This document shows positions 1 through 7,799 of a stretch of DNA of 64,000 bases, piece by piece; position 1 is the first letter of the stretch, and each line of letters starts with the position of its first letter. The notes under the pieces are model-generated. The model was given only the letters and a program-made list of their open reading frames with translations, was not told the origin of the DNA and ran no database searches. Source of the DNA: Jejuia sp. UBA6058 (GTDB lineage: Bacteria; Bacteroidota; Bacteroidia; Flavobacteriales; Flavobacteriaceae). The stretch is from the NCBI GenBank assembly GCA_002428965.1, contig DIYI01000012.1:1-64000 (forward strand). The letters are read 5' to 3'. A program made the translations under genes and the position numbers.

Positions 1-80
1 CGATGGTATGTAATTACCTGCGGCACGTGGAACCCGTCACGCTAAGGCGTGACTCCCATTCCACTAATTACATACCATCG
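1..80. repeat. Nested long hairpin at the window edge
   Basis: Bases 1-16 are a perfect inverted copy of 65-80. Inside it, GTGGAA at 27-32 pairs with TTCCAC at 59-64, and GTCACGC at 36-42 pairs with GCGTGAC at 47-53 around a 4-nt loop. Bases 17-26 form a one-sided bulge. The result is a long folded stem with extrahelical bases, similar in general form to a cassette recombination site or a transposon-end hairpin. It may continue beyond the window edge. I do not see the canonical integron core triplets, so the function is open. Confidence 0.6.
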
Positions 81-236
81 TCCACTGTTTATTGCACCCC
101 TAGCCAATTATTAGTACTTTTAGTCATGTCCACGCGAACTCCACAGTAACTAACTACGTACATCAGCGTGTATAGCTAATGGAGCGCAATAATGGCTACC
201 CAGTGGGGCGCCCCACTAAGCCATACACAGTGGACG
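79..236. repeat. Second large inverted repeat with internal palindrome
   Basis: Bases 79-95 and 220-236 are inverted copies with 15 of 17 positions matching. Between them, TAGCCA plus TTATT near 101-112 faces AATAATGGCTA at 190-197 and beyond, and AGTGGGGCGCCCCACT at 202-217 is a perfect 16-bp palindrome. It overlaps the 5' end of the first small gene, so the first residues of that reading frame may be repeat rather than protein. It follows directly on the hairpin at 1-80. Confidence 0.55.
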
Positions 237-508
237 TTGGCTACAAATTTGAAAAAACCGTTTTGGACAAATTTGACAAAGAAATATTGTTTGAGTATAT
301 CTGGAAACTGATTAGCTTCTTTTATGCAATAATGATTATAATTTCTGTGCTTATTGGAATAATAACGATAATCTATATTTTAGAAGGAATGGTGAACAAA
401 GAAATTAGTCAAAATGGATTAATCAAAGTATGGATTCTTGTCATTAGTTATATCATATTAAGAAATTTAATAAAACCATTCTTTATGAGAAAAATGAGTA
501 AAATCTAA
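179..508 (+). CDS. Small hypothetical membrane protein
   Basis: I do not recognise this 109-residue protein. It has two hydrophobic segments, about residues 43-69 and 83-97, so it is probably an inner-membrane protein with two passes. A Lys/Arg-rich C-terminus follows the second pass. The annotated ATG lies inside the large inverted repeat, and the first 20 or so residues read through a palindrome, so the true start may be further in, for example the TTG codon near residue 29. The next gene begins 10 bp after its stop, which suggests co-transcription. Small orphan genes bordered by hairpins are typical of cassette-like regions. Confidence 0.5.
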   Translation: MERNNGYPVGRPTKPYTVDVGYKFEKTVLDKFDKEILFEYIWKLISFFYAIMIIISVLIGIITIIYILEGMVNKEISQNGLIKVWILVISYIILRNLIKPFFMRKMSKI

Positions 509-517
509 ATTGAATTT

Positions 518-844
518 ATGAGTTCTGACGTTATAAACATAAAAGCTAAACTGACTTTATACTCAACCGAAAATGGTGGACGTATAACTGGAATTGGAAC
601 AGGTTATCGTCCAAACCATGTTATGGAATATTTACCAAACTCAAATGACTTTCCAACAACTTATATTGGACAAATTGACTTTGAAAAAGAAAGAATCAAT
701 CCAGGAGAAACTGAAAACGTCAAAGTTATATTTTTAAAACATCAAAATATTGAGGAATTACTCGAAAAAGGAAGAATTTGGTGGATTCACGAAGGACCAA
801 GAAAAATTGGAGAAGCTGAAGTTTTAGAAATTTATGAAGAATAA
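518..844 (+). CDS. Stand-alone EF-Tu C-terminal-domain-like protein
   Basis: This 108-residue protein reads like domain III of elongation factor Tu with no GTPase attached. Visible hallmarks are KAKLTLYSTENGGR near residue 10, the GYRPNH motif near residue 29, a PGE turn near residue 63 and the closing IHEGPRKIGEAEV strand. In EF-Tu this barrel contacts tRNA and EF-Ts. Here it is a complete single-domain gene with its own ATG, not a remnant, because a full EF-Tu is about 395 residues and no upstream domain is present. It probably shares a transcript with the preceding membrane protein. The family assignment rests on the motifs; the cellular role is unknown. Confidence 0.6.
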   Translation: MSSDVINIKAKLTLYSTENGGRITGIGTGYRPNHVMEYLPNSNDFPTTYIGQIDFEKERINPGETENVKVIFLKHQNIEELLEKGRIWWIHEGPRKIGEAEVLEIYEE

Positions 845-849
845 AAACT

Positions 850-935
850 ACTACCAACAATGGCTATAGTTCATTGCTTCGGATTTTCAACGCAACGAAA
901 CCATATCCGAGACCATTACCTGCAATACTGAAAAA
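850..935. repeat. Cassette-boundary-like imperfect hairpin
   Basis: This lies between two small genes. ATTGC and TTCGGAT at about 872-884 are mirrored by ATCCGAG and GCAAT at about 904-926, with an unpaired stretch on one arm only. The sequence ACAATGGCTATAGTTCATTGC at its left side resembles GTGTATAGCTAATGG at 168-182, which precedes the first small gene. Similar sequence and asymmetric folding next to orphan genes suggest a shared recombination or boundary element. The repeat is too degenerate to be sure. Confidence 0.35.
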
Positions 936-939
936 CCAA

Positions 940-1407
940 ATGGAGAAAGACAAAGAGTTTAGAGTAAAAATACCTGATGAATATTTTCAGATTGTGAAAT
1001 TCAAACAAGAAGAACTTCCTGGAATTGCAGTTGTGAATAAAAATTTAGCGGACTTTGAACCGAAAGAAGTTTTCTCTTGGCATTGTTCGGTAATGCTGAA
1101 TTGTAAAGAGCTGATCAAAAATGGAATGCCATCAAAAGCAGAAGTTAAATTATTGGACGAATTTGGAGACTATTTGGACGACAAAATAAAAGGACTTGAC
1201 AAAGAAAAACCAAACGGACTTTTTTTGGCAAGAATTACGTGGAATGAAACACGCGAACTGATTTGGAGAATTTATGACCCAGAAATTACGAATGAGTTTC
1301 TAAATGCCTTAATTGAACGGAATGAATATCCTCGTGAATTTGACTACCGAATTGATAATGACGAGGAATGGAAATTAGCCGAATGGCACTTAAAAAAACG
1401 TGAATAA
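940..1407 (+). CDS. DUF695 family protein
   Basis: This is a 155-residue soluble protein when read from the ATG at 940. The frame is open back to a TTG at 874, but that extension lies in the boundary hairpin and is probably not translated. The C-terminal part has the DUF695 pattern: a WNETRELIWRIYDPE strand, a short helix, then YPREFDYRIDNDEEW and a final helix. The family has no established biochemical function and is often found in small accessory genes. A hairpin terminator serving the opposite strand lies just after its stop, and the neighbour beyond is convergent. Confidence 0.6.
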   Translation: MEKDKEFRVKIPDEYFQIVKFKQEELPGIAVVNKNLADFEPKEVFSWHCSVMLNCKELIKNGMPSKAEVKLLDEFGDYLDDKIKGLDKEKPNGLFLARITWNETRELIWRIYDPEITNEFLNALIERNEYPREFDYRIDNDEEWKLAEWHLKKRE

Positions 1408-1433
1408 AAAAAGCACTTTCAGAACGAAAGTGC
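1406..1433 (-). terminator. Rho-independent terminator of the minus-strand gene
   Basis: GCACTTTC at 1413-1420 pairs with GAAAGTGC at 1426-1433 around a 5-nt loop. Read on the minus strand, the stem is followed by a T run (1406-1412). It lies about 25 bp past the stop of the carbohydrate-binding-module gene at 1459-1755. Confidence 0.75.
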
Positions 1434-1458
1434 CTCTGAAAGTTTTAAGTCTTCAAAC

Positions 1459-1755
1459 TTATACAGTCACAACGCTATTTTCAGCGCCAGCGAAGTCATT
1501 CCATACATAAGAATCGGCAGCAGTGTCGTTTACATACTCGCCATCTACAATGTATTTAAACTCGTAAGAGCTCTCTGTTTCTAAGTCAATAGTACCTTTA
1601 AATGTACCGCTTTTTAATTTTTTTAATGGTGCCTTTTTAGCGTTCCAATCGTTAAAGCTACCTACAACAGAAACTTTTTTAGCATCTTCTGCTTCAATTG
1701 AAAAAGTTACTTTGCATACTGGTTTGCTTTTAAGAAATTGCTTTTTAATAGCCAT
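1459..1755 (-). CDS. Isoamylase early-set / AMPK-type glycogen-binding domain protein
   Basis: This 98-residue protein is almost entirely one CBM48/AMPK glycogen-binding-like immunoglobulin fold. Key marks are VSVVGSFNDWN at about residues 29-39, a KSGTFKGTIDL strand and the YEFKYIVDGEYVND motif, with the usual aromatic residues that stack on alpha-glucan. There is no signal peptide and no catalytic domain. I chose the ATG at 1755 rather than the upstream ATG at 1830, because the family starts close to the domain and the upstream 25 residues look like untranslated leader. Such single-domain proteins are common in Flavobacteriia; a role in glycogen binding or regulation is inference. Confidence 0.75.
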   Translation of the reverse strand: MAIKKQFLKSKPVCKVTFSIEAEDAKKVSVVGSFNDWNAKKAPLKKLKSGTFKGTIDLETESSYEFKYIVDGEYVNDTAADSYVWNDFAGAENSVVTV

Positions 1756-2037
1756 AATATAAGTGTTTAATTTAAAGACAAAATTAAAAAACAAAATTGT
1801 TCTACATGCATTTAAAGCTCTTATGTACAAAGAATTATTAATTTGTTAATATGCATTCGCCTAAATTTAAAGTATGTAAAATTTTTAATACCTATATTGA
1901 AGTATTGATAATACAAAAAAGGCGTTTTTTAACTGATTTTCAAGTTGTTCCAAACTATAACGTTTTCGGTTTATGCCACTACAAATAAAGGAGACGTTTC
2001 ATCAAAAAACTTTAACTTTACTCTTTTAAATTATACC

Positions 2038-2964
2038 ATGTTCGGGAAGAAAAAACAAGCACCACAGATTGATAAAGAGCAACTAGAACTCATTAAAAAT
2101 GCACAAAAGCGTATTAAACAAAAGAAGAGATTGTATGCGCATTTTATATTGTTCCTACTTGGTTGTATTCTTTTAATTGCGGCAAATACAGTTTTAGGAA
2201 TTGGTAAAGACTTTAAAATAGCGGGCATAAATTGGTTTGTCTATGCCATTTTAATTTGGTTATTTCTGTTTTTGTATCATATGTTTAACGTTTTTGTTAC
2301 TCATAAATTTATGGGTAAAGCGTGGGAAGACGAACAACTAGAAAAACTAGTTGAACAACAACAAGGCCGTATTGAAAAACTAAAGGAGCGTTTTAGAAAA
2401 GAAGAAGAGCTAAAAGCTAAAAGTGAAATACATAATGATGCTAAACCTGAGACTAAAGGTGCATCAAAAAAAAAGAGTGAGCTCACAATTATTGTTGCAG
2501 CAGCTGAAAACGATGCTATTGGATTGGGCAATAAATTAATATGGCATTTAAGCGATGACCTGAAACGTTTTAAATCACTAACCAGTGGACACCACATTAT
2601 AATGGGGAGAAAAACATTTGAAAGCTTTCCTAAACCATTACCTAATAGAACGCATGTGGTAGTTACGCGACAAGCAGATTACAGTGCTCCTGAAGGTGTT
2701 ATTATTGTCAATTCATTGGAAGACGCTATTGATGCTGTTAGAAATGACAACCAACCATTTATAATTGGAGGCGGACAAATATATAAGCAAGCTTTGAGTA
2801 TTGCTGATAAAATTGAATTGACCCGCGTACACGAAAGTTTCGAAGCTGATACTTTTTTTCCTGAAATTGACACTTCCCAATGGAAAGAGACGGAAAACAT
2901 CTTTAATAAAAAGGATGCGGAACATGACTACGATTTCTCCTTTATCACCTACACGCGTATTTAA
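2038..2964 (+). CDS. folA: 2TM-domain / dihydrofolate reductase fusion
   Basis: This is a 308-residue protein. Residues about 10-110 form a 2TM domain: a basic helix, two membrane passes near 34-51 and 63-82, and an amphipathic tail. A Lys/Glu-rich coiled-coil linker (about 115-145) leads to a complete dihydrofolate reductase (about 147-308). Marks of the reductase are TIIVAAAENDAIGLGNKL, the HHIIMGRKTFES strand and the PFIIGGGQIY nucleotide-binding segment. It reduces dihydrofolate to tetrahydrofolate with NADPH. Normal DHFR is a cytosolic protein of about 160 residues, so this one is membrane-tethered. I start at the ATG at 2038, because the 31 residues before it begin with TTG and match neither domain. 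An acetyltransferase gene follows after 8 bp. Confidence 0.85.
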   Translation: MFGKKKQAPQIDKEQLELIKNAQKRIKQKKRLYAHFILFLLGCILLIAANTVLGIGKDFKIAGINWFVYAILIWLFLFLYHMFNVFVTHKFMGKAWEDEQLEKLVEQQQGRIEKLKERFRKEEELKAKSEIHNDAKPETKGASKKKSELTIIVAAAENDAIGLGNKLIWHLSDDLKRFKSLTSGHHIIMGRKTFESFPKPLPNRTHVVVTRQADYSAPEGVIIVNSLEDAIDAVRNDNQPFIIGGGQIYKQALSIADKIELTRVHESFEADTFFPEIDTSQWKETENIFNKKDAEHDYDFSFITYTRI

Positions 2965-2972
2965 GGTTTCGT

Positions 2973-3533
2973 ATGACTGAAAAAGAAAAAATGCTAGCTG
3001 GAGAAATGTACGATCCTATGGATTCGCAACTTGTTACAGATAGACATAAGGCTAGACTTCTTTTTCAAAATATCAATAATCTAAATGAGGATTCTAGAAC
3101 AGAACGTGATGCTTTGTTTTACGAACTAATGCCAAATACAGGTAAAAATTTATGGATAGAACCTCCTTTCTATTGCGACTACGGTTATAATATTAAAGCT
3201 GGAGATAATGTATTCATGAACTTTAATTGTTGCATTTTAGACGTTTGCGAAGTTGCCATTGGAAGCCGCACCATGATGGGACCAAATGTGCAAATTTATA
3301 CAGCAACACATCCTCTAGAACATAAAGCCAGAAATAGCGGAAGGGAATTTGGGAGACCAATTAGCATAGGTAAAAATGTTTGGATTGGAGGTAATGCTGT
3401 TATTTGCCCTGGAGTTACGATTGGAGATAATGTAGTAATTGGTGCAGGTGCTGTTGTAACTAAAAATTTTCCCAATGACGTTTTTATTGCTGGAAATCCA
3501 GCCAAGGTGATTAAAACTATTGAGAATAATTAA
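2973..3533 (+). CDS. Maltose O-acetyltransferase family sugar acetyltransferase
   Basis: This 186-residue hexapeptide-repeat enzyme transfers acetyl from acetyl-CoA to a sugar hydroxyl. An N-terminal maltose-acetyltransferase helix pair (about residues 4-55, MLAGEMYDPMDSQL) precedes a left-handed beta-helix. The helix has I-G-x-x-V repeats, clearest at VWIGGNAVICPGVTIGDNVV. The expected catalytic histidine is His113 in YTATHPLE. Length and order match the Maa/NodL/LacA group. It starts 8 bp after the DHFR fusion and is probably co-transcribed with it. The exact sugar cannot be told from sequence. Confidence 0.85.
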   Translation: MTEKEKMLAGEMYDPMDSQLVTDRHKARLLFQNINNLNEDSRTERDALFYELMPNTGKNLWIEPPFYCDYGYNIKAGDNVFMNFNCCILDVCEVAIGSRTMMGPNVQIYTATHPLEHKARNSGREFGRPISIGKNVWIGGNAVICPGVTIGDNVVIGAGAVVTKNFPNDVFIAGNPAKVIKTIENN

Positions 3534-3570
3534 GTCTCTCTATTCTATTATTAATATAACCTAACGTTTA

Positions 3571-5046
3571 TCAAGGCAATTCAAACATTGCACTTTTTAA
3601 TCGAAACACAAAATCTTCAGCTTCTTCTTCATTGTAACGCGCAAAACCTATTCTTATGGCATTATGGTTTACATGTGCCATATCATAACGTTGCCATTCT
3701 GGAATAATCAGCTTATACTTTGAAGCAATTTTTGCAACTGTATCCCAAGAGTATTTTTTATTGAGAGTAGCCCAAATAGCCATACCTCCTTTCGGGATTT
3801 CAAACGACAAATATTCATGCAATTCAGATTTTAAAAGTTGACAAAAAAAGTCTCTTCTTGCTTTATAAATTTTTGACACTTTATTAATATGTCTTTCTAA
3901 GCTACCATCTTTAATAAAACTGGCAAATGTAAGTTCTAAAATCGCATCACCCTGTCTATCAACAAACCTGCGCAGTTTAGCACATTCGTCTACAAAATCT
4001 TTCGGAGCGATTAAATATCCAACTCTGTATACCGGCGCTACTGTTTTACAAACAGAACCAACATAAATAACATTACCATTAACATCATGACTTGCCAAAG
4101 GTAAAATTGGTGCATGATTGTAATGAAAATCATAGTCATAATCGTCTTCCAAAATGGCAAACCCATAGTTTTTTGACAGGTTTAGAAGATGTATTCTTCT
4201 TTGAGCAGAAAGCGTTACCGTTGTTGGGTGATGATGATGTGGTGTGGTATAAACAGCTCGAATATCATATTTTTTAGCCAGTACTTCAATCTCGGTAGTA
4301 TCCAAACCGTGTTCATCTACATTTACACGTAATAATTTTCCGTTTGCGTATTTAAAAGTAGAATCTGCAGATCCATAATTTGTTACACCAACAATTATGT
4401 AGCCTGTAGTCTCGAATAATAATTGTGACGCTAAAAACATTCCCATTTGACTACCCCGTGTAATTAATATATTATCAATAGTAATATTTAAGCCTCTTGT
4501 TTCATTTAAATAATCCACCAAAACTTCACGCAGTTCTATATTGCCGTATGTAGTGCCATAGCCCATAAAATCTGTTGTGTGCTTTTTAGTGGATATCTTT
4601 CTGTAGAGCGTTGCTATCTCATTTACAGGTGTTAACCGCTCATCAGAAACACCATCATTTATATACATATAACCTTTACCAAAAGATTGCGGAAAGGTTC
4701 TATTCAAAAATGATTTTTTAGAAAACTGAAATCCAGAATTTTCGGCCTTTTTTGGAAGATCATTTTCAACCCATTTCTGCTGTAAAACAGGAATATCTTC
4801 GTTTACATAAGTTCCCTTTTTTGCTATACTTATTACCCAACCTTGTAAATTTAATTCCTCATAACACGCCACAATAGTTTTTCTATGTACTCCAATCAAG
4901 TCTGATAATACTCTACTACTGGGTAATTTAGTATTTGCGGGTAATTTTTTAGACTTTATCAAATCAATAAATTGATTAGTTAACTGAATATATAAGGTTT
5001 GCTTACTGCTTCTATTTATATGTAATAGGGTTTTATAGGGAATCAT
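3571..5046 (-). CDS. MocR/PdxR-type PLP-dependent transcriptional regulator
   Basis: This 491-residue protein has a GntR-type winged helix at the N-terminus (about residues 17-82, with LPSSRVLSDLIGVHRKT as the recognition region). It is joined to a fold-type-I aminotransferase domain (about 125-488). The domain keeps LEDDYDYDFHY at 299-309 and the PLP-binding lysine Lys334 in GSVCKTVAPVYRVGYL. MocR proteins are not enzymes in the cell; they sense PLP or an amine and control a neighbouring gene. The divergent gene at 5143 encodes a pyridoxamine-phosphate-oxidase-like flavoprotein, the usual arrangement for PdxR-like members. Repeated half-sites in the 96-bp gap look like its operator. Confidence 0.9.
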   Translation of the reverse strand: MIPYKTLLHINRSSKQTLYIQLTNQFIDLIKSKKLPANTKLPSSRVLSDLIGVHRKTIVACYEELNLQGWVISIAKKGTYVNEDIPVLQQKWVENDLPKKAENSGFQFSKKSFLNRTFPQSFGKGYMYINDGVSDERLTPVNEIATLYRKISTKKHTTDFMGYGTTYGNIELREVLVDYLNETRGLNITIDNILITRGSQMGMFLASQLLFETTGYIIVGVTNYGSADSTFKYANGKLLRVNVDEHGLDTTEIEVLAKKYDIRAVYTTPHHHHPTTVTLSAQRRIHLLNLSKNYGFAILEDDYDYDFHYNHAPILPLASHDVNGNVIYVGSVCKTVAPVYRVGYLIAPKDFVDECAKLRRFVDRQGDAILELTFASFIKDGSLERHINKVSKIYKARRDFFCQLLKSELHEYLSFEIPKGGMAIWATLNKKYSWDTVAKIASKYKLIIPEWQRYDMAHVNHNAIRIGFARYNEEEAEDFVFRLKSAMFELP

Positions 5047-5049
5047 TTA

Positions 5050-5092
5050 TGGACTATCAATTAAATTAAATCTGGACTATTTAAGTAGTCCA
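5050..5092. promoter_or_regulatory. Probable MocR operator: repeated TGGACTA half-sites
   Basis: TGGACTA occurs at 5050-5056 and 5073-5079 as a direct repeat 23 bp apart, and inverted as TAGTCCA at 5086-5092, so the last two form a palindrome with a 6-nt centre. MocR regulators characteristically bind one direct plus one inverted repeat between divergent genes. The sites begin next to the regulator's own start codon and end just before the -7 box of the divergent gene. Assignment to this regulator is inference from position. Confidence 0.65.
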
Positions 5093-5101
5093 CTAAATTA
5101 C

Positions 5102-5109
5102 TAATTTTG
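5102..5109 (+). promoter_or_regulatory. Flavobacterial -7 box (TAATTTTG)
   Basis: TAATTTTG matches the Bacteroidota TANNTTTG -7 element and lies 33 bp before the ATG at 5143. No convincing TTG -33 element is seen; the inverted TGGACTA site occupies that position, which suggests regulator-dependent transcription. Confidence 0.55.
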
Positions 5110-5142
5110 TTACAAATAAAATCAAAACAAAAACGAACAGTT

Positions 5143-5805
5143 ATGTCTACTTACAGTGTTTCAGAACTTAACAAGGTAAAACGAGGACCGAATAGAGCAA
5201 CCTATAATATTGAAGAAATTAACACCATTATAGATGCCGGATTTATCGCTCATGTGGCCTATAATTTCAACGGAAAAGCCATATGCATTCCTATGGCGTA
5301 TGGCAGAATAGGCGATAAAATGTATCTACATGGTTCTTTAAAAAACAGAATGCTGCTTGCGCTTTTAGAAGCAAAAGAAGCAAGTTTAACTATCATGCAT
5401 TTAGATGGCTTAGTACTGGCACGTTCTGGGTTTCATCATTCGGTAAACTACAGATCGGTAACCTTATTTACATCAGTATCTAAAGTTGAAAACGATGCTT
5501 TAAAACAAACCGCTCTAAAATGTATTGTAGATTATATGATGCCTAACAGATGGGATAGTTTACGAACTATGAATAGTAAAGAATTTAATAGTACTTTAGT
5601 TCTCGAACTAGAAATTCAAACGGCATCTGCTAAAGTTAGAGCCGAGGGTGTTAATGATGAAAAAACAGATCTTGATCTTCCTATTTGGGCAGGTATTATT
5701 CCCATACGACAGATAGCGGAAGCACCTTTAAAAGATGGTGTTTTAGATGAAACCATAGAAACACCTCAACATGTTATAGACTATTATAAAACACATAAAT
5801 ACTAA
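5143..5805 (+). CDS. Pyridoxamine 5'-phosphate oxidase family FMN-binding protein
   Basis: This 220-residue protein belongs to the split-barrel flavoprotein superfamily, in the Pyridox_ox_2/Nim-like branch. Marks are RGPNRATYN at the N-terminus, GKAICIPMAYGRIGDKMYLHGSLKNRML (FMN-phosphate strand-turn, residues about 47-74) and the SGFHHSVNYRSV segment. These proteins bind FMN and reduce or oxidise small amines or nitro compounds; the substrate is unknown. The ATG at 5143 is chosen because the 12 upstream in-frame residues overlap the -7 box. It is transcribed divergently from the MocR regulator and followed 4 bp later by a DinB-like gene. Confidence 0.8.
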   Translation: MSTYSVSELNKVKRGPNRATYNIEEINTIIDAGFIAHVAYNFNGKAICIPMAYGRIGDKMYLHGSLKNRMLLALLEAKEASLTIMHLDGLVLARSGFHHSVNYRSVTLFTSVSKVENDALKQTALKCIVDYMMPNRWDSLRTMNSKEFNSTLVLELEIQTASAKVRAEGVNDEKTDLDLPIWAGIIPIRQIAEAPLKDGVLDETIETPQHVIDYYKTHKY

Positions 5806-5809
5806 AGTG

Positions 5810-6337
5810 ATGCACACCACAGATTTAAAGTTCATGCCAGAATTTTACGATAGGTATATTAAGCTTGTCGACAATAGGTCTGAAATTACACAGGAACTAA
5901 AAGACAGTGCCAATATATTTGAGAGTTCCCTTGGCGATTTGATAGAGAATGCATCATATCGTTATAAGCCCGAAAAATGGACACCCAAAGAAATGTTGCA
6001 GCATATTATTGACACCGAACGTATATTATCATATCGTGCTTTAGCGATTTCTAGAGGCGAAACTCAAAAGATTATAAGTTTTGATGAAAATCTATATGCC
6101 CAAAATTCAAGAGCCAATAATCGATCTATAGATAGCCTGCTTTTAGAATTTAAGTTAGTTAGACAGGGAACCAGTGCTTTGTTTGAAAGTTTTGATGCTG
6201 ATATTTTGCATTTTACAGGCATTTGCTCAAACATAAAAATTAGTGTAGGAGCTCTAGGTTTTGTTGTTATTGGGCACACTATTCATCATTTAAATGTTCT
6301 AAAGGAGCGTTATTTTGAAAAACAATCAAACTACTAA
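5810..6337 (+). CDS. DinB-like four-helix-bundle metalloprotein
   Basis: This 175-residue protein has the DinB/YfiT-type pattern. The metal-binding triad is probably His65 (in MLQHIIDTE), His156 and His160 (in GHTIHHLNVL), with the characteristic four-residue spacing of the last pair. WTPKEMLQHI near residue 57 is typical of the DinB_2 subgroup. Family members include bacillithiol and mycothiol S-transferases and dehalogenase-like enzymes. It begins 4 bp after the oxidase gene, so the two probably form one transcript controlled by the MocR protein. An in-frame GTG precedes the chosen ATG directly. Confidence 0.75.
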   Translation: MHTTDLKFMPEFYDRYIKLVDNRSEITQELKDSANIFESSLGDLIENASYRYKPEKWTPKEMLQHIIDTERILSYRALAISRGETQKIISFDENLYAQNSRANNRSIDSLLLEFKLVRQGTSALFESFDADILHFTGICSNIKISVGALGFVVIGHTIHHLNVLKERYFEKQSNY

Positions 6338-6364
6338 ATGAAATAGTTTTATCAATTTTAGTTG

Positions 6365-6372
6365 TATTTTTG
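6365..6372 (+). promoter_or_regulatory. Flavobacterial -7 box (TATTTTTG) for fabD-lspA
   Basis: TATTTTTG matches TANNTTTG and lies 20 bp before the fabD start at 6393, giving a short leader. The -33 TTG is not obvious; a T-rich stretch lies at the expected distance. Confidence 0.5.
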
Positions 6373-6392
6373 CGCCTATTATTTGATAAATT

Positions 6393-7286
6393 ATGAAAGC
6401 ATATATTTTTCCAGGTCAGGGGGCGCAATTCTCAGGAATGGGTTTAGACCTTTATGAAAATTCTTCTTTAGCACAAGAACTATTTGAGCAAGCTAATGAC
6501 ATTCTAGGTTTTTCTATAACCGATGTAATGTTTGAAGGTTCAGCAGAGGATTTAAAGGAAACTAAGGTTACCCAACCTGCCATATTCCTTCACTCAGTTA
6601 TTTTAGCTAAAACTTTAGGAGACAAATTCCAACCAGATATGGTTGCAGGACACTCTTTAGGTGAGTTTTCAGCACTTACCGCAAACGGCACCTTAAATTT
6701 TGAAGATGGGCTAAAATTAGTGTCCCAGCGTGCTTTGGCGATGCAAAAAGCCTGTGAATTACAACCAAGTACCATGGCTGCCGTTTTAGGGTTGGATGAT
6801 GATGTTGTGGAAAAAGTATGTGCCACTACCGATGGTGTTGTTGTAGCTGCTAACTATAACTGCCCTGGACAATTAGTAATTTCTGGGGAAATTGATGCAA
6901 TAAATAAAGCTTGTGAAACTTTAAAAGAAGAAGGAGCACGTAGAGCCCTAGTTTTACCTGTTGGTGGTGCGTTTCATTCGCCATTAATGGAACCCGCAAG
7001 AGAAGAACTAGCTGCTGCTATTGAGAGTACCACTTTTAATACGCCTAGTTGTCATATTTATCAGAATGTTACAGCTTCTGCGATAAGTGATGAAAATGAG
7101 ATCAAGACTAATTTAATCTCTCAGCTTACCGCTCCAGTACGTTGGACACAATCTGTGCAACAAATGATTGCTGACGGCGCTACATTATTTACTGAAGTTG
7201 GCCCAGGTAAAGTACTACAAGGTCTAGTAAAGAAAATAGACAGAGCGTCTCAAACTGAATCTGCAACCTTTGAAGCTAGTGCTTAA
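6393..7286 (+). CDS. fabD: Malonyl-CoA:ACP transacylase
   Basis: This 297-residue cytosolic enzyme loads malonyl groups from CoA onto acyl carrier protein for fatty acid synthesis. It shows the FPGQGAQ motif at residues 6-12, the nucleophile Ser88 in GHSLGE, Arg113 for malonate binding and His195 in GGAFHSPLM. The GPGKVLQGL motif near the C-terminus is also present. Length and residues match functional FabD, so this is a complete housekeeping gene. Its stop is directly followed by the lspA start with no spacer. Confidence 0.97.
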   Translation: MKAYIFPGQGAQFSGMGLDLYENSSLAQELFEQANDILGFSITDVMFEGSAEDLKETKVTQPAIFLHSVILAKTLGDKFQPDMVAGHSLGEFSALTANGTLNFEDGLKLVSQRALAMQKACELQPSTMAAVLGLDDDVVEKVCATTDGVVVAANYNCPGQLVISGEIDAINKACETLKEEGARRALVLPVGGAFHSPLMEPAREELAAAIESTTFNTPSCHIYQNVTASAISDENEIKTNLISQLTAPVRWTQSVQQMIADGATLFTEVGPGKVLQGLVKKIDRASQTESATFEASA

Positions 7287-7799
7287 ATGAAACTTACCAA
7301 ACGTTCAGCCTTTATTTTTATTACAGTAATTCTTACTATCGCTATTGACCAGATATCTAAGGTTTTGGTTATTAAAAATATCGAACAGAGAACAGATACA
7401 TCTGCCGGTGAAACTATTTCACTTATTGGTGATTATTTCACAATGATGCACGTAAAGAATAAGGGAGCCTTCCTTGGAATGGGTAGTGAACTTGGCGACT
7501 CTTTAAAAATTGTTTTACTACTTATTTTACCGGTTTTAGTATTAGGGTTTGTTCTAAGACATATCATCAAGGACAAAAATTTAGACTATTGGTCCCTATT
7601 TGCTTTTTCTAGCATCATCGGTGGTGGAATCGCTAATGTTTATGACCGTTTTGCTTATGGTGAAGTTACCGACTTTTTATATATCAAAATAACTGACCTT
7701 ATTAGAACTGGAATTTTCAATTTGGCTGATCTTTCAGTAACAACAGGTATGATAATTTTGGTGATTATGATGTTTAAAAATAAGAAAAAAGAAGCCTAA
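7287..7799 (+). CDS. lspA: Lipoprotein signal peptidase (signal peptidase II)
   Basis: This 170-residue inner-membrane aspartic protease removes signal peptides from diacylated prolipoproteins. Four hydrophobic segments are visible (about 8-29, 73-91, 100-118 and 150-166). The catalytic aspartates are Asp120 in NVYDRF and Asp148 in FNLADLSV, and the Asp21-Gln22 pair at the first helix is also conserved. The ATG abuts the fabD stop, so the genes are translationally linked. The window encodes many lipoproteins that would depend on this enzyme. Confidence 0.95.
   Translation: MKLTKRSAFIFITVILTIAIDQISKVLVIKNIEQRTDTSAGETISLIGDYFTMMHVKNKGAFLGMGSELGDSLKIVLLLILPVLVLGFVLRHIIKDKNLDYWSLFAFSSIIGGGIANVYDRFAYGEVTDFLYIKITDLIRTGIFNLADLSVTTGMIILVIMMFKNKKKEA

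Noticed and set aside
874..939. N-terminal extension of the DUF695 gene
   Set aside because: It begins with TTG and reads through the boundary hairpin; the ATG at 940 is better.
1945..2037. N-terminal extension of the 2TM-DHFR gene
   Set aside because: It begins with TTG and adds 31 residues unlike the 2TM family; the ATG at 2038 fits the domain start.
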